Assembly (NCBI GenBank): GCA_021464245.1
Contig: JADCRB010000026.1
Location: 248,001-312,000 of the forward strand
Direction: 5' to 3'
DNA: 64,000 bases
Source: Carallia brachiata
Taxonomy: Eukaryota > Streptophyta > Magnoliopsida > Malpighiales > Rhizophoraceae
Shown: positions 46,161 to 57,799 of the stretch, one piece after another
Position numbering within the stretch: position 1 is the first letter of the stretch
How the letters are laid out: each line of letters starts with the position of its first letter
Made by a program: the position numbers and the translations under genes
The notes under the pieces: generated by a model
The model's database searches: none
What the model was told of the DNA's origin: nothing
Seen by the model: the letters and a program-made list of their open reading frames with translations, nothing else

Positions 46161-46930
46161 TTTAAAATTTTATTAAATGATAATAATTTTTATTTATTTA
46201 ATTTTAGTTGTAATATTTGTTTATTTTGAATTTTAATTATGTTGGTATTTTAAAATAAACTTTTATACCAAATAATTTGATAATTTATTTAAATTTGAAT
46301 GTTATTCAAATTAATGGGAGGAGGCGTATGTGATAAATGAGAATAAGGGGAAGAATATGAGGAATTTGTTCTGGTTATTAGTTTTCTTAAAATATGTTTT
46401 TTCAATTTTGAATGATTAGAAGCATCTCTTGGATGTACAATTCTCATGTATTTTTTATTAATGTTGATTTTTCTCACTGCTCCCTTTTTTAATCGTTTGC
46501 TTCCTGAACTTGTTGGTGTTGGATTTAATATTCTTCATTACGATGAAAAACTTTTATCTGTGTGTTGATTTTGTTGGAATATTTGTAGTACATATTAAAT
46601 AATTTGTAGAAGGACCAATACTTTATTTAATTTTTTTTTTATTGAGAGATCGTTGGTACAAAAGTAATGCCTTATTTTCAAGCAAAGTAAAAGCGAAACT
46701 TATATAGTTCTATTTCTATTGAACATTTTACACAGGTGATTTCAAGTTCTTTCATGTATTCAATATCATACGAATATTTATTTTAATGGCGATTACCTGC
46801 TTTTATGTGTTGTTGAGGTAGTATGAATCAATCTTCTGAATTGATTGCGTAACTCTATTATAGGTAGCTTGGTGTCATGCATTTTGACTATTGTCCTTAA
46901 AACTTTGCTCCTTGCATATCTTCAATAGTG
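46160..46930. other. AT-rich DNA, no gene seen
   Basis: This lies between the Helitron-like end and the F-box/Sel1-like scrap. It may be part of the same element. Confidence 0.35.
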
Positions 46931-46939
46931 ATTAATGTT

Positions 46940-47324
46940 ATTCCAGTAGCATAGAAATGGTGAGGCGAGGTGTCATTGCAGCTTTAGTCAAATAGTATAG
47001 TCCTCTTGTGTACTCTCCTTGGTTGAAAAAGGTGTCTACTCCCAACATATAGCAAGCTTCTTTATTATCACCTTCTGCCATTGCTTGTAATCATTTCTCT
47101 CCATACGGATTGTTGATTGGTACTTTTGCCCACAATGGCGTTAAGTCAACTTGTTGTATGATGCTTGGTGTTTTTGAAGTGTCGTAAATAATTCGACAAC
47201 CATAATAGATGAATTGGTCAAAAACATTTTTAAAAAGTAATAACATATTAGTCGTGTGGTCAAAAGAATGTGTTTTTTTATACCTGCTTCTACAGTTAAT
47301 GTACTCTACCAAAGAGTTATTCAC
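46940..47324 (-). pseudogene. F-box/Sel1-like protein gene fragment
   Basis: On the minus strand, 47091-47324 reads through RIIYDTSKTPSIIQQVDL and INNPYGEK. After one stop it continues LQAMAEGDNKEACYMLGVD, TFFNQGEYTRGLYYLTKAA. The latter resembles the repeat region of the plant F-box proteins typified by At2g35280 (Sel1-like units with EACYMLG and GLYYL patterns). No F-box itself was found and the frame is broken, so this is a scrap. It has the same orientation as the Helitron-like 3' end at 46.1 kb, which could mean transposon capture. The family call is from memory of the pattern and is moderate at best. Confidence 0.4.
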
Positions 47325-47329
47325 CGTCT

Positions 47330-48015
47330 TGGAAAGTATGTGTTCTACTAATTCTTTTGGTAAGTTTGGTAAGATGACACGTTTTTTATTCTAAGTCGTC
47401 ATTGTCTATACAAATTATGGTGAGAAGAATTTCCTTTTTCTACTGGGTTGTCTTCCAAGTTTGCTGTTTCCGAAGAACCGTACCTATAGCAATGTTAAAG
47501 GATATTTATGTGAATGTAGAGAAAGACGAACAAATAATAATGGTTATGACAAATTGTGAAATTGAATTTGGAAGGTAAGAATTGGTCGTGAAACGTTGTT
47601 TCTTTGTACATGATGCTTACCTTCCAAAGCACAATAAAAGATGATGAGCAGTTTCTTTATAAAAATAAAGAATAACAAAGGGTACCTTACTCTATTCTTT
47701 CTATTTGCTCCTCATTCGTCATGCGTACCAAAAACTTGAAGAAGTTTTGTAAAAACCTATATAAATGTCGAAGTTTGGAAGTAGGAAGAGCAAAGGAGTG
47801 TGAAGTTTTGTTTTATTTCCTTTTGTTTGGTTCAATCAGAAATCATTAAGGTAATTTATAATAAAGTGGCAACAATGTGTTGGGAGAAAGAGATTGTAAT
47901 GTAATTAAGTTATTAATGATAATATATTATGATAATAAAGTGATGGTGGCTGTTTTGTCTGATATTTTAGGTGTGGTATGGTGAGATTCTTTATTTCCCA
48001 TTGATTTACCGTTAC
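47330..48015. other. AT-rich DNA, no gene seen
   Basis: No coding or transposon sequence was recognised. Confidence 0.35.
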
Positions 48016-48019
48016 ATAA

Positions 48020-48905
48020 GCCTAAAATTGTGGAAGAATGGTTACAAAAATTTAAAACATTTAAAATTCAGAATGTTAACTTGCAAAATTAATGTTAATT
48101 GTCAATGATAATTATTGCGAAAGAATGGTAACAAAAAATATTTTCAATGGTAATAATTGTGGAAGAATGGTTATAAAAATTTATTACTATCAAGCATTCA
48201 ATTTAGAAACAAATTCGATTTGCATATGTAAATGCAATTATCTTTACAAATGTAAACGGTAATAACTGCAATCATTTTTAAAGAAAGGTGAACAATTTCA
48301 TGAGGGTTTTTTTTTTGTTTTTATAAGAATTGAAGAGGAAAATTGTAAGAATGTAAACGGTAATAATGGAATTAATGTTACTTTTCAATGATAATAATTG
48401 TGGAAGAATGGTTACAAAAATTTAAAATTCGGAATGTTAACTTGCTAAATTAATGTTAATTTTCAATGGTAATAATTGTGAAAGAATGGTTACAAAATTT
48501 TTTTCAATGGTAATAATTGAAAGCTGACCAATTTTATGAGGTTATTTTTGTTTTTAAAATAAGAATTGAAGAGTAAAATTGTAAGAATGTAAACGGTAAT
48601 AATGAAATTAATGTTAATTTTCAATGGTAATAATTATGAAAGAATGATCACAAATTTTTTTTTCAAAGTGTGTAATTTCTAATTATTTCAGCCATTTGTT
48701 AGGCTGATGTAACGATAAATCAAAGGGAAAAATGGAATTAATGTTAATTTTCAATGATAATAATTAAGGAAGAGTGGTTACAAACATTAAAATTTTGGAA
48801 TGTTAACTTACAAAATTAATGTTAATTTTCAATGATAATAATTGTAAAAAAATGGTTACAAAATTTTTTTTATGGTAATAATTGTGAAAGAATGGATAGA
48901 TAATA
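48020..48905. repeat. Cluster of diverged direct repeats (GGTAATAATTGTGRAAGAATGG family)
   Basis: TTAATGTTAATTTTCAATG followed by RTAATAATTGTG and AAGAATGGTTACAAAA recurs at about 48090, 48370, 48450, 48610, 48735 and 48820. In places it alternates with GGAATGTTAACTTGCAAAA and with GAATTGAAGAGGAAAATTG (48330 and 48565). Spacing is irregular (about 70-280 bases), so it is a nested duplication rather than a simple satellite. Confidence 0.75.
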
Positions 48906-49208
48906 ATGACAGGTAGCAAATTAATGGACAGGTAGCAAATTAATTAAAAAGATAAATAATTTTATGAGGCTTTTTTTGTTTTTAAATAGATTGAAGGAAA
49001 AAATTGTAAGAATGCCAAGTAGGACCTAAAATTAAGGGGAAGCTTTCTCTAAAGAGAGAGAGTGTGTGGAGATTATAATCAACCTATTATGAAACATAAT
49101 AAATGGGGTTATCAGATGATTAGATTTGATAGAATAGGTTAAACACATGAATATTGTATGATCTACGCACATGAAGCTTTTGTTGTTGTTTTTGGTCTAG
49201 AAACTAAA

Positions 49209-49261
49209 AGAAGAAGAAGAAGAAGAAGAAGAAGAAGAAGAAGAAGAAGAAGAAGAAGAAA
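49209..49261 (+). repeat. (GAA)n microsatellite
   Basis: About 53 uninterrupted bases of the AAG/GAA trinucleotide. Confidence 0.95.
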
Positions 49262-49401
49262 AGTAATCGTGAATGGGTTGCTGTGGAGAAGTAAAATAAT
49301 TGTGTGGGAATAATAACAGTTAGTCTATATTTAAGACAATAAATTTGGTATTAATTGCAATAAATAATTTATTAGACAAACGTTACAGCCCTCACGTGGC
49401 A

Positions 49402-49442
49402 AGATATCTATTTTTTTTTCTTTTAGTTAGATATCTATTTTT
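49402..49442 (-). mobile_element. Possible tail-only retro-insertion with 14-bp direct repeats
   Basis: AGATATCTATTTTT at 49402-49415 recurs at 49429-49442. The two copies flank 13 bases that read AACTAAAAGAAAA on the minus strand. It resembles the clearer cases at 22.6, 53.8 and 54.5 kb, but the inserted piece is less plainly a poly(A) tail. Replication slippage is an alternative. Confidence 0.35.
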
Positions 49443-49845
49443 GCAATTTTTCCTTCCTAATTTTCATGATAATTTAACTTTTCTTTAAAACAGAAAACTG
49501 TTCCCAAATTTTAGCAACCACTTAATTGCTTATTAATAACAAAAAAATAATTTCCTAACGTAACTCTCTCCAGCATGCTCTCCATTTTCCTCCCTCTCCA
49601 ATTTCTGGCAACTGCCACCATGCTTTCTTGCTTCCTCACTCTCGAATTTCTCGTTTTTTGTTTAACGCCACTACTTTCAGGGTGTTGGGGTTTTCAGTTC
49701 AAGTAAAACACAATTTCTAAAGTCATCATTATCTAACAATTTATGACTTTTGGACAGATTAGTTTTAGTTACAAATTGTTAATTGGTTGGTTACAATTGA
49801 CGAAGGACTTAAGTAGACTTTTGGCCAGATTTAATGTGGTATATT

Positions 49846-52041
49846 AATAATATTAAGAGGTCGTCAAGTTTTGTATTAAATACAATTCTCTCTATATACA
49901 TTTTGAGGAAGATTATATCATTATTTTAAAAATTCTCTCTAAACTTCTCTTTTATACTAATTAAATAAATAGATTATTAGAAGATTAGAATTTTTGAGGA
50001 ATATTATATCATTATTTTAAAAAATTTTAACAATGCCACTTGGAGCTACAAATATAGAGAAACTTTCTCTAAACTACTCAAATATAATATTGTTATTAGA
50101 TTAGTGTTTAGTTAGTGAATCTTATATAAAAAAGATTTAAGAAAGACGTTACTGTATGAATCGAGTCTCAGTTAATTGACAATATATGCTTTTTTAATTA
50201 AAAAAAAGAATATATGTATATATATATATATATATATTATATATATTACCAACAGCAAATAAGATCCTTCATTAAACAGAAAGTATTGGTATAGTCTGGA
50301 CCCAAAAAACACATAATATAATTAAAGCCTAAACAGTCCAAACTAACTTCAAAGCCCAATAGGAGAAAGCACCGGATTGAATTACAGCACAGCCACAAAA
50401 ATACCTAAGCCCAAAGCCTAGATAAAGACTGGCCCATAGGACAAAAGGCACAAAGGCTCAAAGCAGCTCCACAGGCACCACCCCTCACTCGAGAGGTGTT
50501 GGCACCGACAACAACCGGTGAGAGCTCCACCGCCACACGGTGATCACACGCCAAACGGCTACCGAAAGCAACATTCATGCGCCACCCAGCTCCATCGCAA
50601 ACCCTATGAGAAACTCTTAGAATAGGACGACAAAACCATGGCAAGACTGCAAACCACATCTAGTGCTTCACTCCAAATCGTCAAAAGGAAACTAGAGTTG
50701 CCAATTCACTAGCTGTACACAACCCCGTTGTACAAGACCCAACCTGTCACCCACAAAAGAAGCCCTCCCCCACCACCCTGCCCACCAAAGAGGCTAACAA
50801 TGGCAGCAGGGGAGCCAAACTACAAAAACTAGGAACCACCAAACAAGAAGAGCACTTAAAACCGAACACCACTGGGAGAGCAAAGCCCCACCCCCACCGA
50901 CGAACCAAAATCTCGACCAAACGAACAACACCCAAAAACCCACAGGCCAAAACAACCCACCCCCCAAAAACACAACCAAAGCCCCACTAGCAACCAGCAC
51001 CCACCGGAAACAAACGAGAAAAACCCACAAAAGGGGCAAAAACCGTCAGACCGACAAACGACCGACGGATCAACTGGGAAAGGCTCTCGGCGCATGTTAG
51101 CAAACGTGCGCACGATAGCAGTCCCAGACTGTAACTAATTAAAAAAATTTAATTGTATTTCTTACTGATTTTTAAATATACTTTACATCTAAATTCTCAA
51201 TAATAAATTTTTTAAAGGCACAAAAACAAAAAAAACTTTCACGTTCTACATATTCTATAAATTTTATTCACTTTAGTTTTTTTTAAAAAATAAATCTTTT
51301 ATACATGCTTCCTCAATGATTTTGCTTCGTCATTAAAAAAAAATCCAAAAGAATAGTAACAATTTCAAAAAACGTCACAAAATAAATTCATAAATTCCAT
51401 AAAATTGAAAACAAAAATTGAAAATTAAATTTCATTTTTTAAAAAATAATTTTTTTTTTGGTTAAACTGGAAGGCAAAAACTTAGAAGTAGTACATCTAA
51501 GTTTAAAAAATAAAAAAGCAAAATCAAAAACAGTAAATTAACTTTTGGGCACCATTCTGTTAAAAACTAGAACCCAGGCAGAAACTCCAAGGTAAAGACG
51601 CGCCTAAAGCCGGCCCAAAAAATAAGCCCAAATATTAGACCGAAACATTAGGCCCCGCCCCCACTTAAGCCGATGTTTTAATTCCCAATGACTAAACGAT
51701 TAAAAGATTTCAACTTCAGCCCAACACGATGCCAAATTTGAAGCCCAACTCAAGCCCAACAAAAGTCCATCCCATACTTAGCCATCCCTCCAAGCCCCAA
51801 CCTCTGACCAAAATTCTACCCCCTAAGCCCCAATCCGAAATCCTTTTCTAGAAGCCCAACTACGAAAAGCCCAACGCCAACACAGTCGGATCAATACCGA
51901 ATCTCACCTAAAATTTCAAAACTTCAGGTGATGTTGACTCAAAGTTTCTTTAAACAATCAGGTCAATGTCGTGTTATAGTTTTTCCTACTTATGTACAAC
52001 AAATATCTATAATTCGTGCGATGCACGGATTCAATCATAGT
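49846..52041 (+). mobile_element. Possible non-autonomous Helitron
   Basis: The left end, TATATTAATAATATTAAGAGG (49841-49861), resembles a plant Helitron 5' region. The right end at 52010-52041 has a GTGCGATGCAC hairpin followed about 10 bases on by CATAGT, a decayed form of the hairpin-CTRRT terminus. The roughly 2.2 kb interior holds a (TA)n run (50211-50247) and two blocks of unusual composition. There is no Rep/helicase. The boundaries need comparison with other copies; this is a hypothesis. Confidence 0.3.
50330..51070. other. A/C-rich strand-asymmetric block
   Basis: The + strand here is mostly A and C. T is almost absent between 50880 and 51060, and GC content is far above the flanks. 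Frames on the minus strand (for example 50405-50659, 50856-51113) are long only because the composition lacks stop codons; they are Trp/Gly/Val/Phe-rich and match nothing known. A second, weaker A/C-rich block with repeated AAGCCCAAC words lies at 51580-51900. Confidence 0.7.
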
Positions 52042-52049
52042 GTTACCAT

Positions 52050-53815
52050 ATAGGACCAAAAAATGTAAACTCTATAAACCTTCACATGTAATCTATTTCG
52101 AATTAACAATTGAAAACTAAGTGAGATAGGCTAAGACTTACACGTATAATTAAACTCCCATGATCTAATACATTCATTTTGCGTTGAACGAGAAATGTTA
52201 CAAATCTAAAAATGAAACAGACGACTAGGATTTAATATTCTTGACAAAAATTGAACACGAGGTTTTGATGTAGAAAAAAATGGCTGGAGCCGTGGGACTT
52301 AAGGCTCTCAAAATACGTAAGAACTCTCCTCATTATGTCCATGTGATGTTGCTATGCATGCCAAAGTGCACTAAATTAACTTGTGCATTCTGATTTCATT
52401 GGTTGACAAGTTGCTCTTTTGACCAACAATATGGTTTCGTAAACAGTTTATTAAGTTTGGAGTTCTATTAAGTTGAAGATTAGAAAGGATATCATTAATT
52501 AATCTTAATATTCAATTTGCAACTTGGGAAATGAAGCTGTGTTCAATGGATTAAGTATCAAGAGGCAAAAATGGATAAGTCAAATTTGCTTAAGCTTCAT
52601 CAGGACAGCAATGTATGCGTTGTATATGTTTTCGTGTTATGAATTTTACATAATTAATAAAAATGGCCGGTGACAATCTGTATATAGGTAATAACTTAAC
52701 TTATAAATATATATATAGATGAACATCGTCAAATTACATTTGTTTTGAAGTTAAAGCGACGTTGTCTTAGATAGCTTTGGAATAATGCAAAGTCTTTATT
52801 TGTCCATGGGGACCCAAACAGGGAATAAAACAGATCATACCCGGCAATGGGGTATTTTAGAACAAGTTGATAAGAGATTTCAAAATAATAATAATAATAA
52901 TAATAATAATGTTATACTTGGCGAGAAGGAATGGTAATTGTTTTCATTGTCCCGGAATACTTAATATGTTATATTTAGTTTGCTGAGCTATACCGCCGAC
53001 TATTATGCTGTAGTGATAAGATGTAATTGTTTGTCATGTCAAAAGTCATAAGTTTGATTTTCTGTTAAAGTATTAAGCAGTGTTAAACATATGTGTTAAA
53101 TAGTATAAAGTTATATATTGATAAAATACAAAAATTTGATTTAATTAATAATACTTTTAAGTTTCTCTACCTATTAAAATTGAGTTTTTAAGTAGATTTA
53201 ATATCTCAATACATTCCCTAAAAAAAAAAACCTATCTCTATAGATTATTTGACAATATGTTCACAGCATTTATTTATTTAATAGATACAATCTTTTTGTG
53301 ACGAGATTATAAAATCTCATTTTATTATCTATTTTAGATCATCAAAAAGTGTTTGACTGCGGAAACAAACAGTCTAGTGGGTACGGATAGACCCAATATG
53401 ATTTTATATTACAATCAAGACATTTTATACCACACGGATAACATTTGTTACTAAATAATGGAGTTTTATAAAAATATGTTATTCATGTAAAATAAGTTTG
53501 TGTGGTAATAAATACTATTCGTGTGGTACTGTGAGTCTTGCATGTGGTAAAAAACAACACTGTGTCTAATAAAATCTTTCTTTGTTTTTTTTTTTAGCCC
53601 AACAGTAGGAAGAGGGATAATGTGAGGGGTAGGACTAGACTTTAAACTCCAATTTCGTAGTTGGAGGACTTTTTTTTCCAGCCACTACAGCTAATATTGA
53701 TCCTCGTTATATAGTTTGTCTGCAAAGTATTTTCCTCAAAAAAGAAAAAAAAAAAAAAAAAGAGAACATGCATGAAATAGGATTATAGGTTTTGAATGAC
53801 AACAAAAGATCATTT
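52050..53815. other. AT-rich intergenic DNA
   Basis: No gene was seen. An (ATA)n run lies at 52886-52911. Around 53010-53060 the words GTAGTGATAAG and CATAAGTTTGATTTTC are spaced like decayed box A and box B of a SINE, too weak to call. Confidence 0.4.
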
Positions 53816-53819
53816 AAAT

Positions 53820-53863
53820 ACAACTCATTGACCTTTCAAAAAAAAAAAAAAACAACTCATTGA
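53820..53863 (+). mobile_element. Tail-only retro-insertion with 12-bp target-site duplication
   Basis: ACAACTCATTGA at 53820-53831 recurs at 53852-53863. It flanks 20 bases reading CCTTTC followed by A14, the footprint of a nearly complete 5' truncation during target-primed reverse transcription. Confidence 0.6.
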
Positions 53864-54525
53864 TGAAGCTGTCTTACTTATGAAATAAGACAAAGGTTGT
53901 ATCTCCACTAGATTTGACTTGATTTCATGGACAAAAAGAGAGTGCAACTAAAGTATCAAAAAATCTCGCTAAAACACACTGTGCAATTCCTCATCCTTTT
54001 TTCGCTCCTTTTCTTGACCATTTCCTGCGTGCAAAGTTTGACTGTCTTTCAAAATTTGTTCACTAGATCTGTTCTATGGAGTCGTATAAATTTGTGTGGC
54101 TGTATATCAGATGTTTTAAATGGGTTATGACTACGCATATATATAGAGTAATATATGTCCCTTAGGCAGACAAACTTAGATCATAGGAAGTCGAAATGTC
54201 AAAAAAATAAAAATAGAATCACTAGGACTCGAACAATCCAAATCCAACTCGTGAGGCAAACTTCCTGGAATTGTTTTGCTAGGTCGTAATTACTGGATTC
54301 CCACAAAGCACGCTGGCCCGCGCGCACACATAGACACCACGGCACCACCGATCTGGCTCTTCCAGCTATCAATATTCATGGCATCAAATCTGAACCATGT
54401 GATGGAGAGTGTCACGAAAAATATATTTAAATAAAGGCACGATGTCGATCTTCTCTGGTGGCTGGTGGATTACAAAATGAGAGCTTACCCCTAATTTTAG
54501 CGTTCACATCTATAATCAAGTCAAT

Positions 54526-54595
54526 TATTATGGGACCTTTTTGTTTTGTTTTGTTTTTTTTTTTTTTTTGAAGCAGTATTTTGGGACTTTTTGTT
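54526..54595 (-). mobile_element. Tail-only retro-insertion with about 19-bp imperfect target-site duplication
   Basis: TATTATGGGACCTTTTTGTT (from 54526) recurs as TATTTTGGGACTTTTTGTT (54577-54595), with two differences. Between them the minus strand reads CTGCTTC followed by a long A-run with two C interruptions. Confidence 0.5.
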
Positions 54596-54599
54596 AGGT

Positions 54600-55800
54600 G
54601 TTGATGATTGCTATTTTTGATTATTATGTTGATTACTTTTTATTATTTTTGTTTTGTTTTTGTTATGTTGATTACATTTTTTTAAGATTCAACATCTTCT
54701 CGTTAATGGCGTATCCACAAAGTCAACTGCAGAATCGTAGGTCTGTGTATATCCTAACCATCATCATAAGTGCTAGTTGGCTCTTTATAATAGTAAGGAT
54801 TAAGAATTAAAGCATGTGGAAGGAAAATGCATATAGGGCACTCATTTTTTTTTGATGAAAATGTTAAAATTATCATCGAAAATAAAATGAGCAACCATTT
54901 GATGTATATACATATATGCAAGTGTAGCTCCCAAAAGATTTTTCACTCCTGTCAACATGTCAATTTTTTTTTTATTTGTATGCATGCACAACTGTGCATG
55001 TAATTTCAATTAATTAATATTTGACGTATCAAATGTATTTAAAGGAAATGGTGTGAACGAAATATTATCATCATTTTATTTTTTTTTATTCACTTTTTTA
55101 ACAAATATTTTATATATTTTTTTTCAATTGTTGATGCTTTCAGATGGCTTCTTCAAAGACCTTGTGGCGTTCTTTCTAGCCTACTTCTGGTCCCTTCCTT
55201 CATTTAAATACTCTAGTACCTGCTTGGCTTTTTTTTTTTTGGGTCCATTTGATTTTTTAGTTTGCTGTCCATGAAATTTGCTAAGCTACAATAAACTGAC
55301 ATATTTTAATTACTTAGAGAATGCACTTGTAAGCAATTTAATTATATTGCAGTCAAGTAATTATACGGTAAATATTAATTTATGAGGTTCATCATCAGTC
55401 ACTAAGAATTAGAGATTACCATGTTTGTTCTATAAAATTGTAATAAACTTTCTTCAAAAGCAATTCTTTACAAATCTTGATTTTTTTTTATCTCTTTTAA
55501 CTAGAATCTTTTGGTGATCTCCTTTCCATCACTTATAATTTATTTTTTTCAAAAAGGGATTCACATTTAAATTTCAGTTCGCACATATATGAACACTTAA
55601 TTGATTAATAGCATCTGAACCTCAACACCTGTGTAACTTTGATTAGAAAACTGCTTGCTCGTCGGACATCATGCATCACTGAAATGATTGGCACCATTGA
55701 CTAGTTGAATCCCACATGTGAATCCCGTAAGGATAAAAAAATCAAGGACTTCCATGATTTTGGTCATGGGCGTGCCTGAAGTCGGGTGACATGACATTGC
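54600..55800. other. AT-rich intergenic DNA, no gene seen
   Basis: Short T-rich frames only; nothing was recognised. Confidence 0.4.
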
Positions 55801-55805
55801 TCTTT

Positions 55806-56206
55806 TATGCGCTATTTAGTTGAACTGATACTAATTATTATTATTATTATAATAGATTGTTAATTATTATTATTGATTATTAATTGTTATTATTAATTAA
55901 TAAAATAAATTTTAGTGTTTAGTTTAATTGATATGGTATATTATTGTTTAAATAATAAAATAGTTATCTAGAATAACATTCTATTTTTGGTTTATGAGAT
56001 TAAGTTAATATTGTGAAAAATAATTTAATCCAAAAAATATCATTTGCTTCTGTTTCTCCAAATAGCAGCTTAAGCGTACTTTCTAATCAAAATATGTTTG
56101 GGGAAGAAGCAACTCCAATAACATACTCAAAAATTTTACCAAACACCATAACATTCAATTTATTCCAACGGTACAACAATAACATGTGCAAAAACAAACA
56201 CGCCTT
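55806..56206. mobile_element. Possible hAT-type MITE
   Basis: The left end ATGCGCTATTTAGTTGAAC and the right end, reverse complement AAGGCGTGTTTGTTTTTGC, are weak inverted-repeat partners around an interior rich in ATT/TTA triplets. The interior style is shared with the better-defined copy at 57.06-57.8 kb. Confidence 0.35.
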
Positions 56207-56209
56207 AAT

Positions 56210-57055
56210 TATGGTCCGCCGTGTTGTCTAATGTATGCAATAGTCATGAGCGGTTGCACATGCATGCTTAAGATATAATTAAAGTTGTTTAAAAATTGAC
56301 AAATCTGTTGAAAACGGATCAATTTGACTCGTACAAATCCGCATTCACCTAAACTGTGAAATTTTGGATTGGTTGCAATTTTAAAATTTTACAATTCATT
56401 AAGGACGGATTAAGTGCAGATTAAAATTTGAAATCCGTCCAATCTGACCGAATCTGCATATATATGTATATATATATATATATATCATGAAATTGACAAA
56501 AATACGAGCCAAGTAGCTTGGTTTGAAATTAGTTCCTTTTGTGATTAGGTGGAGATTTTATTTTTCCTTTTTCTTTTCTTTTTCATGTCCTATCTTCTTC
56601 CCATTTTAGCTTTCCCATGATGTAAACTGGGGCAGCTTGATTTCTCCAAAATTGGGTTGATACAGCTAACAAAACTATAAGTTAATGTACCTACCCAATA
56701 AGTAAGTAACATATAGTGTGCAAATTTTGAGATATGTTCATCTCAAAATGAAGAAAAATGATTGGTGTGAAGTTGTTGGGTTTTGGAGATGAGTAAAGCC
56801 AACAACTATTGTTGTCTTTGGAACATTTTGTTGTGTTTTTAATCTTGTTGCTCTTAGAACATATTTACTGTTTTTTATATTATTTTATTGCATCAAATTC
56901 ACCAAAACCGATTTAATATAATCCGTTAGTGGCAGATTAGATTGGATGAATTGGATAGGATGATGGATTAAATATGAATAAAAAATCGTCCAATTCGTAA
57001 TGACAGATTGAATGCAGATATACTCCAAAACTGACCAATTTGACCTACAAATATC
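56210..57055. other. AT-rich intergenic DNA with (TA)n
   Basis: A TA run lies at 56458-56486. No coding sequence was seen. Confidence 0.4.
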
Positions 57056-57057
57056 TC

Positions 57058-57798
57058 TAAGGGAGTGTTTAGTTTTGCTATTGTAAATTACTGTTGCTGA
57101 TTATTGATTATTGTTACTTATTACTGTTGCTGATGAATATGATGAAATTGTAGTAGTTAGTTAAATTAACACTAACTGTTACTAATTAAATAATTAAATG
57201 ATAATTTTAGATATTTTATTTCTATTTTATTATAATAAATATTTTTTTACTTCTAATTAATATAAATTAGTCTTATAAAAATGTATCTTATATATTTCTA
57301 AATAAACATTTATTAAATATGTAACTTGAAGGTCAGTAAAATTTATAACAAATGTTATTATTTTTACTAATTTAAGTTACTGTTTATACATTTAAAACAA
57401 AAAAAAAAAGAAAAAAAGTGCCTCTATGAAAATAGTATTATTTATACTAGAGATCCGTCGAGTGGAGCAAAACACAAAAATATTATCTAGTTTCTTTATG
57501 AATTTATAAATAAAATAATATTAATTTACATTCATTATATTACTGTTCACAAAAAGAAAATAAAAAAAAAAATTTTTTTGGTCTAGCAAAATACAAAAGG
57601 AGCATCCTTTGCAACAGTTACTTTTGAAGTCCTCTATCAGTTATATCAGTTACTTTTGAAGTTCTCTATCAATAATTAGCTGCTGATATTTTATTTGATT
57701 AAACACTTAATATCTTACTTTTTAAAACAACAATTTAAAACAACAACAGCAATCATAACAGCAACTCCCAAACGTAAAATTGAACATCCCCTAAATAT
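57058..57798. mobile_element. hAT-type MITE, about 740 bp
   Basis: The left end AAGGGAGTGTTTAGTTTTGC and the right end, reverse complement TAGGGGATGTTCAATTTTAC, form imperfect terminal inverted repeats that continue inward as ATTACTGTTGCTGAT and GAGTTGCTGTTATGAT. The flanks AAATATCT and AAATATAC may be the remains of an 8-bp target duplication. There is no transposase. Confidence 0.5.
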
Positions 57799-57799
57799 A

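Noticed and set aside
50405..51113. Four overlapping minus-strand frames rich in Trp, Gly and Val
   Set aside because: They exist because the A/C-rich + strand gives few stop codons in the complement; no family similarity.
52960..53060. SINE-like box A/B words
   Set aside because: Too decayed, with no tail or duplication, for a supported call.
57440..57480. CTAGT-like end next to a CGTCGAGTGG hairpin, similar to the Helitron end at 46.1 kb
   Set aside because: The hairpin is weak and it lies inside a MITE with better-supported ends.
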